A DNA stretch of 64,000 nt from Candidatus Nanosynbacter sp. HMT-352 (GCF_022819385.1 NZ_CP089290.1:310001-374000); one strand, 5' to 3'; shown: positions 7,753 to 18,279, counted from the first letter of the stretch. Numbers and translations are program-made. The notes: generated by a model not told the origin, from the sequence alone.

Positions 7753-8307
7753 ATGTTCGACACAAACCCTTATGAAGAAAAAATGAACGCAGCGTTTAGC
7801 TTTTTTCAAGATGAATTGAAGAAGGTGCGAACGGGCAGGGCGCACGCTGGAATGCTTGACGGCGTTATGGTTGAGGCTTACGGCTCGAAAATGCCGCTTA
7901 ATCAGGTTGCAAACGTAACCGCTCCAGAGGCACAAATGCTGTTAGTTACGCCATTTGACCCGAGTAATATTACAGCAATTTCTTCTGCAATTCGCGATAA
8001 TCAAAGTCTAGGTTTTAATCCGTCTGACGATGGGCGAGTGGTTCGCGTTCCAGTCCCAGCTTTGACTGAAGAGCGTCGCCATCAACTGGTGAAACAGGTT
8101 AGCGAGAAGGTTGAAGAGGCTCGAATTGCGATGCGTAATATTCGCCAGGATGCTCTTAAGGATGCTAAGCGAATGAAGGACAACAAAGAGCTGAGCGAAG
8201 ACGATTTGAAGCGTGTAGAGAAAGAAATTGACGGCTTAATGAGTAAGATGCAGGCGCAAATCGACGAGGCGTTTAAGGCGAAAGAAAAGGACGTCTTAAC
8301 AGTTTAA
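7753..8307 (+). CDS. frr: Ribosome recycling factor
   Basis: Splits post-termination ribosomes together with EF-G. The 184-residue length is typical, with family motifs KVRTGRAHAGMLDGVMVEAYG, LNQVANVTAPEAQMLLVTPFD, RVPVPALTEERR and the C-terminal helical bundle. First gene of an operon running to proS. Its TAA overlaps the ATG of the next gene (TAATG). Confidence 0.98.
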   Translation: MFDTNPYEEKMNAAFSFFQDELKKVRTGRAHAGMLDGVMVEAYGSKMPLNQVANVTAPEAQMLLVTPFDPSNITAISSAIRDNQSLGFNPSDDGRVVRVPVPALTEERRHQLVKQVSEKVEEARIAMRNIRQDALKDAKRMKDNKELSEDDLKRVEKEIDGLMSKMQAQIDEAFKAKEKDVLTV

Positions 8308-8726
8308 TGAGCGAAACTTTTGCCGACAAAGTGAAGGCGTTGAACTTGCCGTTGGATCAAATTATTGTTATTGGTAGCGGGATTTTGGATCAATTGGGGA
8401 TTCGTACAGCTAGTGATATTGATCTTGCGGTGAGTTCTGATTTGATGGAAAAGCTCTCTGAGGAAAGTGGCAATTGGCTTAAAAAGTTTGACGATAATCA
8501 GCGTTTTTATTTTGTAAAAGATGACGGTTCGGCTGAAGTTTGGGATGGCTGGGTTTTTGATGGGCAGGCTGTTAGCTATGATGATTTGCTTGATTACGCG
8601 GTGGAATATGATGGCGTGAGGTTTGTTGATTTGGAATTTCTGCGCAAATGGAAGAGTTGGCGTGGACGTGAAAAAGACGTACGAGATGTTGAGTTAATTG
8701 ATGAATGGAGGGCGAATAATGAGTGA
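8307..8726 (+). CDS. Minimal nucleotidyltransferase-like protein
   Basis: A 139-residue protein with the polymerase-beta nucleotidyltransferase signature: G23-S24 in VIGSGILDQLG followed by D37-I38-D39 in TASDIDLAV. This fold is shared by toxin/antitoxin MNT proteins, tRNA nucleotidyl enzymes and CPR proteins of unknown role. The C-terminal part (FVDLEFLRKWKSWRGREKDVRDVELI) matches the helical tail seen in such domains. It is translationally coupled to frr upstream and overlaps uppS downstream by eight bases, an unusual insertion in the frr-uppS pair. Substrate unknown. Confidence 0.75.
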   Translation: MSETFADKVKALNLPLDQIIVIGSGILDQLGIRTASDIDLAVSSDLMEKLSEESGNWLKKFDDNQRFYFVKDDGSAEVWDGWVFDGQAVSYDDLLDYAVEYDGVRFVDLEFLRKWKSWRGREKDVRDVELIDEWRANNE

Positions 8727-9414
8727 AAATGTGAGTTTGCCGCGGCATATCGGGTTTATTGTTGATGGAAATCGGCGGTGGGCAAAACAGCATGGCTTGC
8801 CGACATACGAAGGACATCTGGCGGGCTATAACGCGCTAAAAGACGTGGCGTTGGAGGTCCTTCATCGGGGTGTGAAATACGCGAGCGCTTACGTGTTTAG
8901 TACGGAAAACTGGAAGCGGTCAGAGGAAGAAGTCCGACATTTGATGAAATTGCTATTGAACATACTGAAGGCTGACCTGCCGATATTTATCGAAAACGAG
9001 GTTCGCTTGAGGGTTGTTGGGTCCAGGGAAGGCTTGTCGGATCAATTGATCAAAGCGATTGACGAGGCTGAGGAAAAGACCGCCGATCTGAAAAATGGAG
9101 AATTGGTTTTATGTTTGAATTATGGCGGACATTTGGAGATTGCTGATGCGGTTAAAAAAATTGTTCAATCTGGAGTTTCTTCTGAGGAAATTACGCCCGA
9201 GTTGATTGCTCAAAATATATACGCGCCAGAGGTGCCGCCGTGCGATTTGATTGTTAGAACTTCTAGTGAACAGCGGCTCAGCAACTTTATGTTGTGGCGA
9301 TCAGCGTACAGTGAGTTGATGTTTATTGAGAAAAATTGGCCAGACATGACAACGGATGACGTGTCGGTAATTTTAGAGGAATATGCTAATCGGAATAGGC
9401 GGTTTGGAAAATGA
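8719..9414 (+). CDS. uppS: Undecaprenyl diphosphate synthase
   Basis: cis-Prenyltransferase making the C55 lipid carrier for cell-wall synthesis. ATG 8719 is preferred because AATGGAGGGC precedes it; the result is 231 residues. The catalytic segment HIGFIVDGNRRWAKQHG (Asp and Arg binding pyrophosphate) and the C-terminal RTSSEQRLSNFMLWRSAYSEL are intact. It sits between an NTase and rseP where most bacteria have cdsA and dxr next; both are missing. Confidence 0.97.
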   Translation: MSENVSLPRHIGFIVDGNRRWAKQHGLPTYEGHLAGYNALKDVALEVLHRGVKYASAYVFSTENWKRSEEEVRHLMKLLLNILKADLPIFIENEVRLRVVGSREGLSDQLIKAIDEAEEKTADLKNGELVLCLNYGGHLEIADAVKKIVQSGVSSEEITPELIAQNIYAPEVPPCDLIVRTSSEQRLSNFMLWRSAYSELMFIEKNWPDMTTDDVSVILEEYANRNRRFGK

Positions 9415-10571
9415 TTATTTGGGGAGTACTTTTAGGGCTATTTGTTCTCATTTTATTGGTGGTTTTGCATGAATTAGGTCATGCTATTGTCGCCAAGAGA
9501 AACGGCATTAAGGTTGAAGAGTTCGGAATCGGATTTCCGCCTGCTGCAAAAAAATGGAAAGTAAAGCGAAGTTTCTTGGGTGAGGACGTAACGTTTAGTC
9601 TGAATTGGCTGCCGCTTGGTGGATTTGTCAGATTGAAAGGTGAATACGATTCCGCGAAAGGCGAGGGCACATATGGCGGATCGACATTTTGGGTGAAGAC
9701 GAAGATTCTGCTGGCTGGCGTTATGATGAACTGGATAACTGCAATTGTTTTGTTCACGATTCTTGCGATAATTGGCATGCCGAAAATCCTGTCGAACCAA
9801 GTCCAATTGCCATTTGACACAGAGGTTAGGCGTTCGCCGGTGGCGATAGCGAAAGTTACGCCAGGTTCGCCTGCTGATAAAGCTGGACTTAAGGTTAATG
9901 ACGAACTGATTGGGATAAACGGTCAGTCGCTTACAGAGGCGGGAGAATTGCCAATTGTAACGAAAGAGAATGCTGGCAAAAAAATCAACGTCAAGTACAA
10001 GCGTGACGGCAAAGAGTTAGCTGTTGACGTCCAGCTTAATGATGAAAAGTCCGTGAAGGGAAGCGGATATTTGGGCGTTATTCCGGGGCAGACGGAGAAA
10101 ATGTATAGCACATGGTCGGCGCCTATTGTGGGTGTGGCGACTACTGGACAATTGTCATACGAAACGATCAAAGGCGTTGGTGTGCTATTAGTAAAAACCG
10201 TACATGGATCAATTGGGCAAATATTCGGTTCCGCGGAGTCAAAAGAATCTGCACGAGCTGATTTGGCATCTGTTAGCGGGAGCGTAGCAGGACCAATTGG
10301 CATACTGGGCGTATTATTCCCGTCAGTTGTCAGTTCTGGAATTGAGTACATCATTTTCGTGGCGGCGTTAATCTCGCTGACGCTGGCGGTGATGAACATT
10401 TTACCAATCCCAGCGCTTGACGGCGGTCGCTGGTTCACGATGACAATTTTCCGCTTATTTAAGAAAGATCTGACGAAAGAGCGTGAAGAAAACATTCAGG
10501 CAACCGGTATGCTAATTCTATTAATCTTAACAATTTTGGTGACGATCAGTGATGTTGGAAAGCTCTTCTAA
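9411..10571 (+). CDS. rseP: Site-2 zinc metalloprotease RseP family
   Basis: Intramembrane protease. HELGH occurs at residues 20-24 in the first membrane helix and the second zinc-site motif in PALDGGRW near residue 343. A PDZ domain lies between (about 140-205, PGSPADKAGLKVNDELIGINGQSL). Four hydrophobic helices are visible and the 386-residue length is normal. ATGA overlap with uppS. Its substrate here is unknown: no anti-sigma gene is nearby. Confidence 0.95.
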   Translation: MIIWGVLLGLFVLILLVVLHELGHAIVAKRNGIKVEEFGIGFPPAAKKWKVKRSFLGEDVTFSLNWLPLGGFVRLKGEYDSAKGEGTYGGSTFWVKTKILLAGVMMNWITAIVLFTILAIIGMPKILSNQVQLPFDTEVRRSPVAIAKVTPGSPADKAGLKVNDELIGINGQSLTEAGELPIVTKENAGKKINVKYKRDGKELAVDVQLNDEKSVKGSGYLGVIPGQTEKMYSTWSAPIVGVATTGQLSYETIKGVGVLLVKTVHGSIGQIFGSAESKESARADLASVSGSVAGPIGILGVLFPSVVSSGIEYIIFVAALISLTLAVMNILPIPALDGGRWFTMTIFRLFKKDLTKEREENIQATGMLILLILTILVTISDVGKLF

Positions 10572-11358
10572 GAAATTAAAAAACTGCAAATGGTGGCTGA
10601 TTTTGGCGCTCCCAGCTTGGGTTTATGGCGTATTTTTGGCGGTGGAAGTTGTTGTTTCATTGGCGGTCGGTGCTTTGATAAAAATCGGCGTGCCACTCAA
10701 TTCTGTGAATCCAGTTATTTTTAACACGGTGCTTTCGGTTGTCGTATATATTTTGTCGCTAATTGTCGTGGTTGGTGTGCCGTTTTTGGTTAAGAAGCGC
10801 CGAACAACTTTGAGCAATTTGGGCGTGAATGACTGGCCAACGTTTTTGGAAATATTCATTTCTCCGTTTGCTTTCGTGGCGTACTTTTTGCTAACAATGG
10901 TCACGATGAGTATCGCCAGAGTTGTTTTCTTAGTGGATATGCAACAAAAGCAGATCATACCGTTCAGTCAGAGTATGTTGGCGACCCATTGGCAATTTAT
11001 CATGGCATTTGTTGTGTTGGTGGTGCTGGCGCCAATTGTTGAGGAACTTTTGTATCGCGGATATCTTTATGGCAAGTTGCGCAATTCTTTCTCGGTTTGG
11101 CTATCAATTATCGTAACGAGCATAGCATTTGGCGCGGCGCATCTTTGGGTTGGTCCGGATTCGCCATTGCAATGGGCGGTGGCAGTTGATACATTTACTT
11201 TAAGCCTAGTGATGTGTGCGACCAGGGAATACACTGGCGCAATTTGGGTGCCGATTATGATGCATATGGCGAAAAACGGAATAGCTTTTTATTTCTTGTT
11301 TATCAATACGGGCGCAATTAATCAGACGGAATCGTTATTGCCATTTATATTTATGTAA
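10552..11358 (+). CDS. CPBP (CAAX/Abi) family intramembrane metalloprotease
   Basis: A 268-residue protein with about seven membrane segments. The family motifs are visible: EELLYRG (EExxxR) followed by the helix with AFGAAHL, supplying the glutamates and His of the glutamic/metal-dependent active site. ATG 10552 lies within the last codons of rseP (20-base overlap) and the gene precedes proS by 11 bases, so it is operonic. Role unknown; family members act in prenyl-protein processing, bacteriocin immunity and membrane proteolysis. Confidence 0.85.
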   Translation: MLESSSKKLKNCKWWLILALPAWVYGVFLAVEVVVSLAVGALIKIGVPLNSVNPVIFNTVLSVVVYILSLIVVVGVPFLVKKRRTTLSNLGVNDWPTFLEIFISPFAFVAYFLLTMVTMSIARVVFLVDMQQKQIIPFSQSMLATHWQFIMAFVVLVVLAPIVEELLYRGYLYGKLRNSFSVWLSIIVTSIAFGAAHLWVGPDSPLQWAVAVDTFTLSLVMCATREYTGAIWVPIMMHMAKNGIAFYFLFINTGAINQTESLLPFIFM

Positions 11359-11369
11359 AGGAGAAAAAT

Positions 11370-12617
11370 ATGCGAATGACACAACTTTTTACTAGGACTT
11401 TGAAGCAGGCGCCAGCTGGCGAGGTTGCGCGAAATGCTCAGCTTTTGATTCGTGCTGGCTACGTGCATAAAACGATGGCGGGCGTGTATTCGTTTTTGCC
11501 GTTGGGTTTGAGAGTTCTTGAGAATATCAAGCAAATTGTTCGCGAGGAAATGGACAAGGTTAATAGCCAGGAATTGATGATGAGTACTTTGCAGCGAAAG
11601 GAATTGTGGCAAGAAACTGGTCGCTGGAGCGATGAATTGGTCGACGTTTGGTTTAAGTCTAAGTTGCAAGACGGCACAGACATTGGCTTTGGTTGGACGC
11701 ACGAGGAGCCGATTGTCGATCTTCTCCGTAATTACTTAAAGAGCTACAAAGATTTGCCAATTAGCGTTTATCAATTTCAGAATAAATTGCGAAACGAGCT
11801 TCGCGCTAAGAGTGGAATTATGCGTGGTCGTGAATTTGTGATGAAGGATATGTATTCGATTCACGACAGTAAGGAGAGTTTGGATAGTTATTACAATTCG
11901 GTTATTGAGGCGTATAAGCGTTGTTATGACCGATTTGGGATTGGCGATGAAACATATGTGACGTTTGCTTCTGGTGGCGCTTTCACGAAGTTTAGCCATG
12001 AGTTTCAGACTATTTGCGACGCTGGCGAGGATTATATTTATCTTCATCGCGGTAAAAATATTGCTGTTAATGAAGAAGTTTTGGACGAGGCGGTCAAGGA
12101 GCTTGGCGTTGATCGTAGTGAGTTAGAAAAAGTGAAAACTGCTGAAGTTGGCAATATCTTTAATTTCGGTACGCAGAAATCCGAAGAAATGAAGTTGGTG
12201 TTCACCGACGCCGAAGGTAAAGAGCGATACGCTTATATGGGAAGTTATGGCATTGGAATTACGCGAGTTATGGGCGTGATTGTTGAGAAGTTCGCTGATG
12301 ATAAAGGTTTGGTTTGGCCAGAGAATATTGCGCCGTTTAAGGTTCATATTGTTGCAATTGGTGAAAAAGGTCAGGAACTAGCAGGTAAGTTTTATGACGA
12401 GCTGGCTAACAGTGGCGTCGACGCGCTACTTGATGATCGTGATGAGCGTCCAGGCGTGAAATTTGCCGATGCTGAGTTAATGGGATTGCCGTGGCGGATA
12501 ACAATTGGCGATCGAGCGATTGACGGTGATGGCTTGTTTGAATTGACGGAACGAGCAACTGGCGAAACGCGAAAAATGGATCATCAACAATTGATGGATT
12601 TTTGCCTTAGTCGGTAG
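11370..12617 (+). CDS. proS: Prolyl-tRNA synthetase, short bacterial form
   Basis: Class II synthetase charging tRNA-Pro. Motif 1 region (VYSFLPLGLRVLENI), motif 2 (RNELRAKSGIMRGREFVMKDMYS) and motif 3 (YGIGITRVMGV) are present, followed by an anticodon-binding domain (about 320-415). At 415 residues it lacks the roughly 180-residue YbaK-type editing insertion that standard bacterial ProRS has between motifs 2 and 3, so Ala-tRNA-Pro would have to be cleared otherwise or not at all. Last gene of the frr operon, with the ribosome site AAAGGAG. Confidence 0.96.
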   Translation: MRMTQLFTRTLKQAPAGEVARNAQLLIRAGYVHKTMAGVYSFLPLGLRVLENIKQIVREEMDKVNSQELMMSTLQRKELWQETGRWSDELVDVWFKSKLQDGTDIGFGWTHEEPIVDLLRNYLKSYKDLPISVYQFQNKLRNELRAKSGIMRGREFVMKDMYSIHDSKESLDSYYNSVIEAYKRCYDRFGIGDETYVTFASGGAFTKFSHEFQTICDAGEDYIYLHRGKNIAVNEEVLDEAVKELGVDRSELEKVKTAEVGNIFNFGTQKSEEMKLVFTDAEGKERYAYMGSYGIGITRVMGVIVEKFADDKGLVWPENIAPFKVHIVAIGEKGQELAGKFYDELANSGVDALLDDRDERPGVKFADAELMGLPWRITIGDRAIDGDGLFELTERATGETRKMDHQQLMDFCLSR

Positions 12618-12628
12618 GGCTGATTATA

Positions 12629-12657
12629 TTGACATAATAAATAGCGATTGATATACT
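12629..12657 (+). promoter_or_regulatory. greA promoter
   Basis: TTGACA 12629-12634, a 17-base spacer, TATACT 12652-12657, both near consensus. The predicted leader to ATG 12750 is about 86 bases, among the longest in the window. Confidence 0.8.
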
Positions 12658-12660
12658 CAG

Positions 12661-12740
12661 ATAGACTTAATTAAGACTAATTAAAAACACTATATTTAGT
12701 GTAGATCGTAAGACTAATACCACTACATACAGTAGAGGAG
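12661..12740 (+). promoter_or_regulatory. greA leader with repeated AGACTWAT motif and small hairpin
   Basis: The leader contains three copies of an AGACT-(T)AAT motif, two in tandem near its start and one later, plus a short CACTA/TAGTG hairpin and finally GAGGAGG before ATG 12750. The role is unknown. Confidence 0.35.
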
Positions 12741-12749
12741 GAAATTTTT

Positions 12750-13205
12750 ATGAAAAAAACTTATCAAATTACAGAATCTGGAAAGGCTGATTTAGAAAAA
12801 GAATTGGCAGAGTTGAAGGGGCGACGTGGCGAGATTGCCGAGAAAATTGCGGCAGCGCGAGATTTTGGCGACTTGAGCGAAAACGCGGAATATGACGCTG
12901 CACGCGAAGAGCAAGGCTTGGTGGAAACGCGAATTTTGGAAATTGAAGATATTCTGCAGAACGCCGAAATTATTAAATCCAACGGCAGCTCAAGCGTTGG
13001 TTTGGGTAGTACGGTCGAATTGCAATGCCCAGAAAGAACCGTATCTTACACAGTGGTTGGACCAGTTGAAGCTGATCCATTGGCTGGACGAATCTCAGAC
13101 CAGTCGCCAATTGGCAAAGAATTGATTGGTAAGAAAATTGGTGATGAAGTAACGATTAAAACGCCAAAAGCCGAAATTACTTACATTATTAAGTCGATAT
13201 CTTAA
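12750..13205 (+). CDS. greA: Transcription elongation factor GreA
   Basis: Rescues backtracked RNA polymerase by stimulating transcript cleavage. The N-terminal coiled coil (1-75) carries the loop with the acidic tip RDFGDLSENAEYDAAREEQ, and the C-terminal FKBP-like domain ends in IGKKIGDEVTIKTP. The 151-residue length is normal. A perfect ribosome site (AGAGGAGG) lies eight bases upstream. It has its own strong promoter and long leader. Confidence 0.97.
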   Translation: MKKTYQITESGKADLEKELAELKGRRGEIAEKIAAARDFGDLSENAEYDAAREEQGLVETRILEIEDILQNAEIIKSNGSSSVGLGSTVELQCPERTVSYTVVGPVEADPLAGRISDQSPIGKELIGKKIGDEVTIKTPKAEITYIIKSIS

Positions 13206-13233
13206 GTCCGGCGGGATTTACCGCATATAATGT

Positions 13234-13251
13234 GCTATAATTATCTCTGTT
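13234..13251 (+). promoter_or_regulatory. lysS extended -10 promoter
   Basis: TGC-TATAAT with TATAAT at 13236-13241, ten bases before ATG 13252 and no ribosome site between. Confidence 0.7.
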
Positions 13252-14754
13252 ATGGCTACACTTCAAGATTATCGCAATGAACGACTACGAAAACTGGAAA
13301 CGTTACGTCAATTAGGCGTTGAACCATATCCAGCAAAATCAGAACGAACTCACACTTGTGCTGAGGTTTTGTCTAAGTACGATGAGTTAGCTGGTAAGGA
13401 AGTTGTTGTTGCGGGCCGTGTAGCGTCTATTCGCAGTTTTGGTAAATTAGCATTTATTAAATTACGCGATCAATCTGGCGACGTGCAGCTTTACTTGCAG
13501 CGTGATGACGTGGCGGAATTAGATGCTGCGCGCGGTGTGCTTGGAATGAAACAGCTTAAATTGCTGGACACGGGCGATTTTATCGAGGCGAAGGGCGTAA
13601 TGACCACCACGCAAACAGGTGAAAAATCCGTTGGTGTACGCGAACTTAGATTGTTGACTAAATCATTAAGGCCAATGCCGGAAAAATTAGAGAATAAGGA
13701 AGAGCGCTTGCGTCGACGTTATGTTGATATGAATGTCAATCCTGAAGTTCGCGAGCGATTCATTCGACGAAGTAAGTTTTGGCAAGCAACGCGAGATTAT
13801 TTGAATAGTCATGGGTTTATCGAGATTAATGTTCCTGTTTTGGAACACACCACTGGCGGTGCGGACGCGAACCCATTTGTGACGCATATGGATGCGCTGG
13901 GCGATCAGCAGTTTTATTTGCGAATTAGCCACGAATTACCGTTGAAGCGGCTGATTGGCGCTGGATTTGAAAAAGTTTATGACCTCGGTCCGCGTTTTCG
14001 TAATGAAAATTATTCGGACGAGCATCTGCCGGAGCATATTGCTATGGAGTGGTACGCGGCTTACTGGGATTGGAAGCAGGGAATGCGTTTCATGGAGTCG
14101 ATGTATAAAGATGTGCTTCAGAAGACTTTTGGTACTTTGCAATTCCAATTGGGCAAATTCAACGTTGATATGAGCGGCGAGTGGGAAGTCTGGGATTATG
14201 CTGAAGTTATTCGCAAGCACTACGGAATCGACGTTTATAACACGACAATTGAAGAGGTTGCCGCTAAGCTGAAAGAATATAATTTGGAAGTCGAAAAAAC
14301 TGACTCTATTCCGCGCAGCATTGATAAATTATGGAAGAATATTCGTAAAGATGTTGCTGGTCCGGTTTGGTTGGTGAATACGCCGAAGTTTATTAGTCCG
14401 TTGTCAAAGACTAATCCGGAAAATCCAGAGACGGTGGAGCGTTTTCAGCCGGTGATAGCTGGTTCGGAATTGGGCAATGGATTCTCTGAGTTGAATGACC
14501 CGATTGACCAGCTGAATCGTTTCCTTGAGCAGCAGCAAATGCGTGACGCTGGTGATGAAGAGGCGATGATGCTTGATATTGATTACGTTGAGATGTTGGA
14601 ATATGGAATGCCGCCGGCTTGTGGTTGGGGTTATTCTGAGCGAGTATTCTGGATTTTTGAGGGCATTACAGCACGTGAAGGTGTGCCGTTCCCACAGCTT
14701 AAGAGCGAAATTGACGAAACAACTCGGGCGATTTATCCGCAAGTCAACTTGTAA
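13252..14754 (+). CDS. lysS: Lysyl-tRNA synthetase, class II
   Basis: Charges tRNA-Lys. The N-terminal OB-fold anticodon domain (about 55-150, VVVAGRVASIRSFGKLAFIKLRD) is followed by the class II core with motif 2 (YDLGPRFRNE) and a motif 3 region (PACGWGYSERVFWIFEGI). The 500-residue length is normal. The message is probably leaderless. No paralog such as EpmA is nearby. Confidence 0.96.
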   Translation: MATLQDYRNERLRKLETLRQLGVEPYPAKSERTHTCAEVLSKYDELAGKEVVVAGRVASIRSFGKLAFIKLRDQSGDVQLYLQRDDVAELDAARGVLGMKQLKLLDTGDFIEAKGVMTTTQTGEKSVGVRELRLLTKSLRPMPEKLENKEERLRRRYVDMNVNPEVRERFIRRSKFWQATRDYLNSHGFIEINVPVLEHTTGGADANPFVTHMDALGDQQFYLRISHELPLKRLIGAGFEKVYDLGPRFRNENYSDEHLPEHIAMEWYAAYWDWKQGMRFMESMYKDVLQKTFGTLQFQLGKFNVDMSGEWEVWDYAEVIRKHYGIDVYNTTIEEVAAKLKEYNLEVEKTDSIPRSIDKLWKNIRKDVAGPVWLVNTPKFISPLSKTNPENPETVERFQPVIAGSELGNGFSELNDPIDQLNRFLEQQQMRDAGDEEAMMLDIDYVEMLEYGMPPACGWGYSERVFWIFEGITAREGVPFPQLKSEIDETTRAIYPQVNL

Positions 14755-14757
14755 TTT

Positions 14758-14772
14758 TGTTATAATTAAAGC
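14758..14772 (+). promoter_or_regulatory. Leaderless promoter of DUF2207 gene
   Basis: TGT-TATAAT with TATAAT at 14761-14766, six bases before ATG 14773. It lies within 20 bases of the lysS stop. Confidence 0.7.
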
Positions 14773-16533
<1,761 letters not shown>

Positions 16534-16537
16534 AATT

Positions 16538-16553
16538 TGGTATAATTAAAGAT
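16538..16553 (+). promoter_or_regulatory. Promoter of mini-ORF/CNNM gene
   Basis: TGG-TATAAT with TATAAT at 16541-16546. The first start codon downstream is ATG 16554, seven bases later, which opens a 25-codon frame. Confidence 0.65.
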
Positions 16554-16631
16554 ATGGATTTTTTATTGGAGTTATTTTCTGGCAGGCTATTTTTAGCTGC
16601 GATTCAGAGTAGAGGTTGTGATTATGTCTGA
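16554..16631 (+). CDS. Candidate leaderless 25-residue upstream ORF
   Basis: ATG 16554 lies at leaderless distance (seven bases) from the -10 and opens a 25-codon frame ending TGA 16629-16631. The peptide is hydrophobic at first (MDFLLELFSGRLFLAAI). Its stop overlaps the start region of the CNNM gene (ATG 16624), in the arrangement used for translational coupling. It could be a true small protein, a leader peptide controlling the next gene, or a chance frame; the placement of both ends argues against pure chance. Confidence 0.4.
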   Translation: MDFLLELFSGRLFLAAIQSRGCDYV

Positions 16632-17577
16632 TGTTTTATTATGGCTGGCGGCGGCTGTTCTGCTGGTGCTTTCTGGGCTATTTTCCGGTTTGAATATTGG
16701 TTTAATGATGGCGCGACCTGATGACTTGAAGCGAAAGGCCAGGCAGGGCGACAAAATTGCGGCGCGGGTATATCGATATCGGAAAGACGGCTATTATTTG
16801 ATTTTCTGTATTTTGCTCGGCAACGTCGGCGTGAATACTGCGATGTCAATTTTGCTTGGCAATATGACGAATGGCGTGGTTGGTGGCTTGATTGCGACGC
16901 TTCTCATCACGATGTTTGGCGAGATTTTGCCGCAGGCGATTTTCTCGCAGCGTGGATATCGATTTGTGCGATATTTCTTTTGGCTGCTTGATGTGATTTA
17001 CGTGCTATTTTGGCCGCTTGCTCAGCCGATGTCGAAATTGCTGAATCGCTGGCTGGGCAAGGAAACGCCGCAATTATATTCTCATCAGGAGCTGGAGGAG
17101 ATCATTCACGAGCACGCCATTAGGTCGGATAGTCCGGTTGATTATGACGAAAGCCGAATTGCGGCAGGAGCGTTGCAGTTTAGTAAAAAGACGGCTGGCG
17201 ATTTGGTTACGCCGATGAGCGAGGTTTTCGTCGTGGATTTGGATGACGAGCTGGACGCAACTTTACTCGCTCAAATTAAGCACGCTGGACATTCGCGAAT
17301 TCCGGTTCAATCTGACGGGGAATTGGTTGGAGTTTTATACGTGAAGGATATCGTTGGACGAGATTTGCCGTTGCCAATTAGCCAATTGTACCGCGATAAA
17401 ATTTACGATATTGACAAGAGGTCGCGCCTGGATACGGTCTTAAGTCGATTTATTCAAACGCGCAATCATTTGTTTGTGGTGATGGACGATGAGACGGAGC
17501 TGGGAATTATTACGTTGGAAGACGTGATTGAAGAGATCCTGGATCAAGAGATTGAAGATGAGTATGATGAGGAATAA
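16624..17577 (+). CDS. CNNM/HlyC-type transporter with CBS pair
   Basis: A 317-residue membrane protein of the DUF21-CBS family linked to Mg/Co export and often annotated hemolysin-like. The N-terminal DUF21 domain has about four helices (1-135, LLVLSGLFSGLNIGLMMAR and GEILPQAIFSQRG). Two CBS domains follow (about 195-310), ending in ITLEDVIEEILDQEI. The C-terminal CorC/HlyC domain found in longer members is absent. ATG 16624 has AGAGG eight bases upstream and lies inside the preceding mini-ORF. Confidence 0.88.
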   Translation: MSDVLLWLAAAVLLVLSGLFSGLNIGLMMARPDDLKRKARQGDKIAARVYRYRKDGYYLIFCILLGNVGVNTAMSILLGNMTNGVVGGLIATLLITMFGEILPQAIFSQRGYRFVRYFFWLLDVIYVLFWPLAQPMSKLLNRWLGKETPQLYSHQELEEIIHEHAIRSDSPVDYDESRIAAGALQFSKKTAGDLVTPMSEVFVVDLDDELDATLLAQIKHAGHSRIPVQSDGELVGVLYVKDIVGRDLPLPISQLYRDKIYDIDKRSRLDTVLSRFIQTRNHLFVVMDDETELGIITLEDVIEEILDQEIEDEYDEE

Positions 17578-17600
17578 GATTAAATTGAGGAGGCCATAAA

Positions 17601-18251
17601 ATGTTTGAAGAATATAATAATGGAGTGCCTGATAGATTACGACAAGTTACGGCCGAGACAATGTCTCCTGAAGTGCTGTATACACTCGATACTTATTCGG
17701 ACGTATCGCCGCAGGATGTGATGTATATTGATGAGTCTAGGGCAGAGGGAAGTGGTCGTCTAATTATCAGCAAAGGACAATCTGTTAAGTTGCTTGAGGA
17801 GGCTGATCTGTCTACTTCTGATCTGGTGATATTGATGAGCGTATGGCAGAGAAATGATCAAGGGGATCTGTGTCGTGGCATTATCGCCGATTGTCGATTT
17901 TATAGCGGACGCTTTGATGCTGAGTATGGCGACGAAGAGATTGATGATTACGATGGAATTGATGATGAAATCTACAATAAGGACGACGAGCAGGTTATTT
18001 CTGCAGTAATTGATTACGGAGATGATGGAGAAGTCAAGATTTGGGGAGATCCGACGTTTTTTGATGCCGCTAGATATATGGCTGGTTTGGTGGATAATGA
18101 GTCGATAGAGAAGAACGAGGTTGTTGCGGGCAGTCGCGAGATTCAGGACAGTGTGAGCGACGGCGAGTCGCGGGAGCGTGTGAATGCTGACTCTTTTTAT
18201 AAGCGCGCGCTTAATGGCTTGGCGAAGATAGTTAAAGCTAGGCGAAAATAG
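17601..18251 (+). CDS. Hypothetical very acidic protein
   Basis: Not recognised. The 216 residues are soluble, with a dense acidic stretch near 110-135 (DDYDGIDDEIYNKDDEQ) and a basic C-terminal end (KRALNGLAKIVKARRK). No signal peptide. It starts at ATG 17601 after a good ribosome site (TGAGGAGG) and lies 23 bases after the CNNM gene, so it is probably cotranscribed with it. The charge asymmetry suggests a binding or regulatory protein, but that is only a guess. Confidence 0.6.
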   Translation: MFEEYNNGVPDRLRQVTAETMSPEVLYTLDTYSDVSPQDVMYIDESRAEGSGRLIISKGQSVKLLEEADLSTSDLVILMSVWQRNDQGDLCRGIIADCRFYSGRFDAEYGDEEIDDYDGIDDEIYNKDDEQVISAVIDYGDDGEVKIWGDPTFFDAARYMAGLVDNESIEKNEVVAGSREIQDSVSDGESRERVNADSFYKRALNGLAKIVKARRK

Positions 18252-18279
18252 CGATCCCTAAGCTGACAGAGCCTGCGAT

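Noticed and set aside
9923-10495. 190-codon open frame antisense to rseP
   Set aside because: Shadow of a confirmed gene; no start signal or domain.
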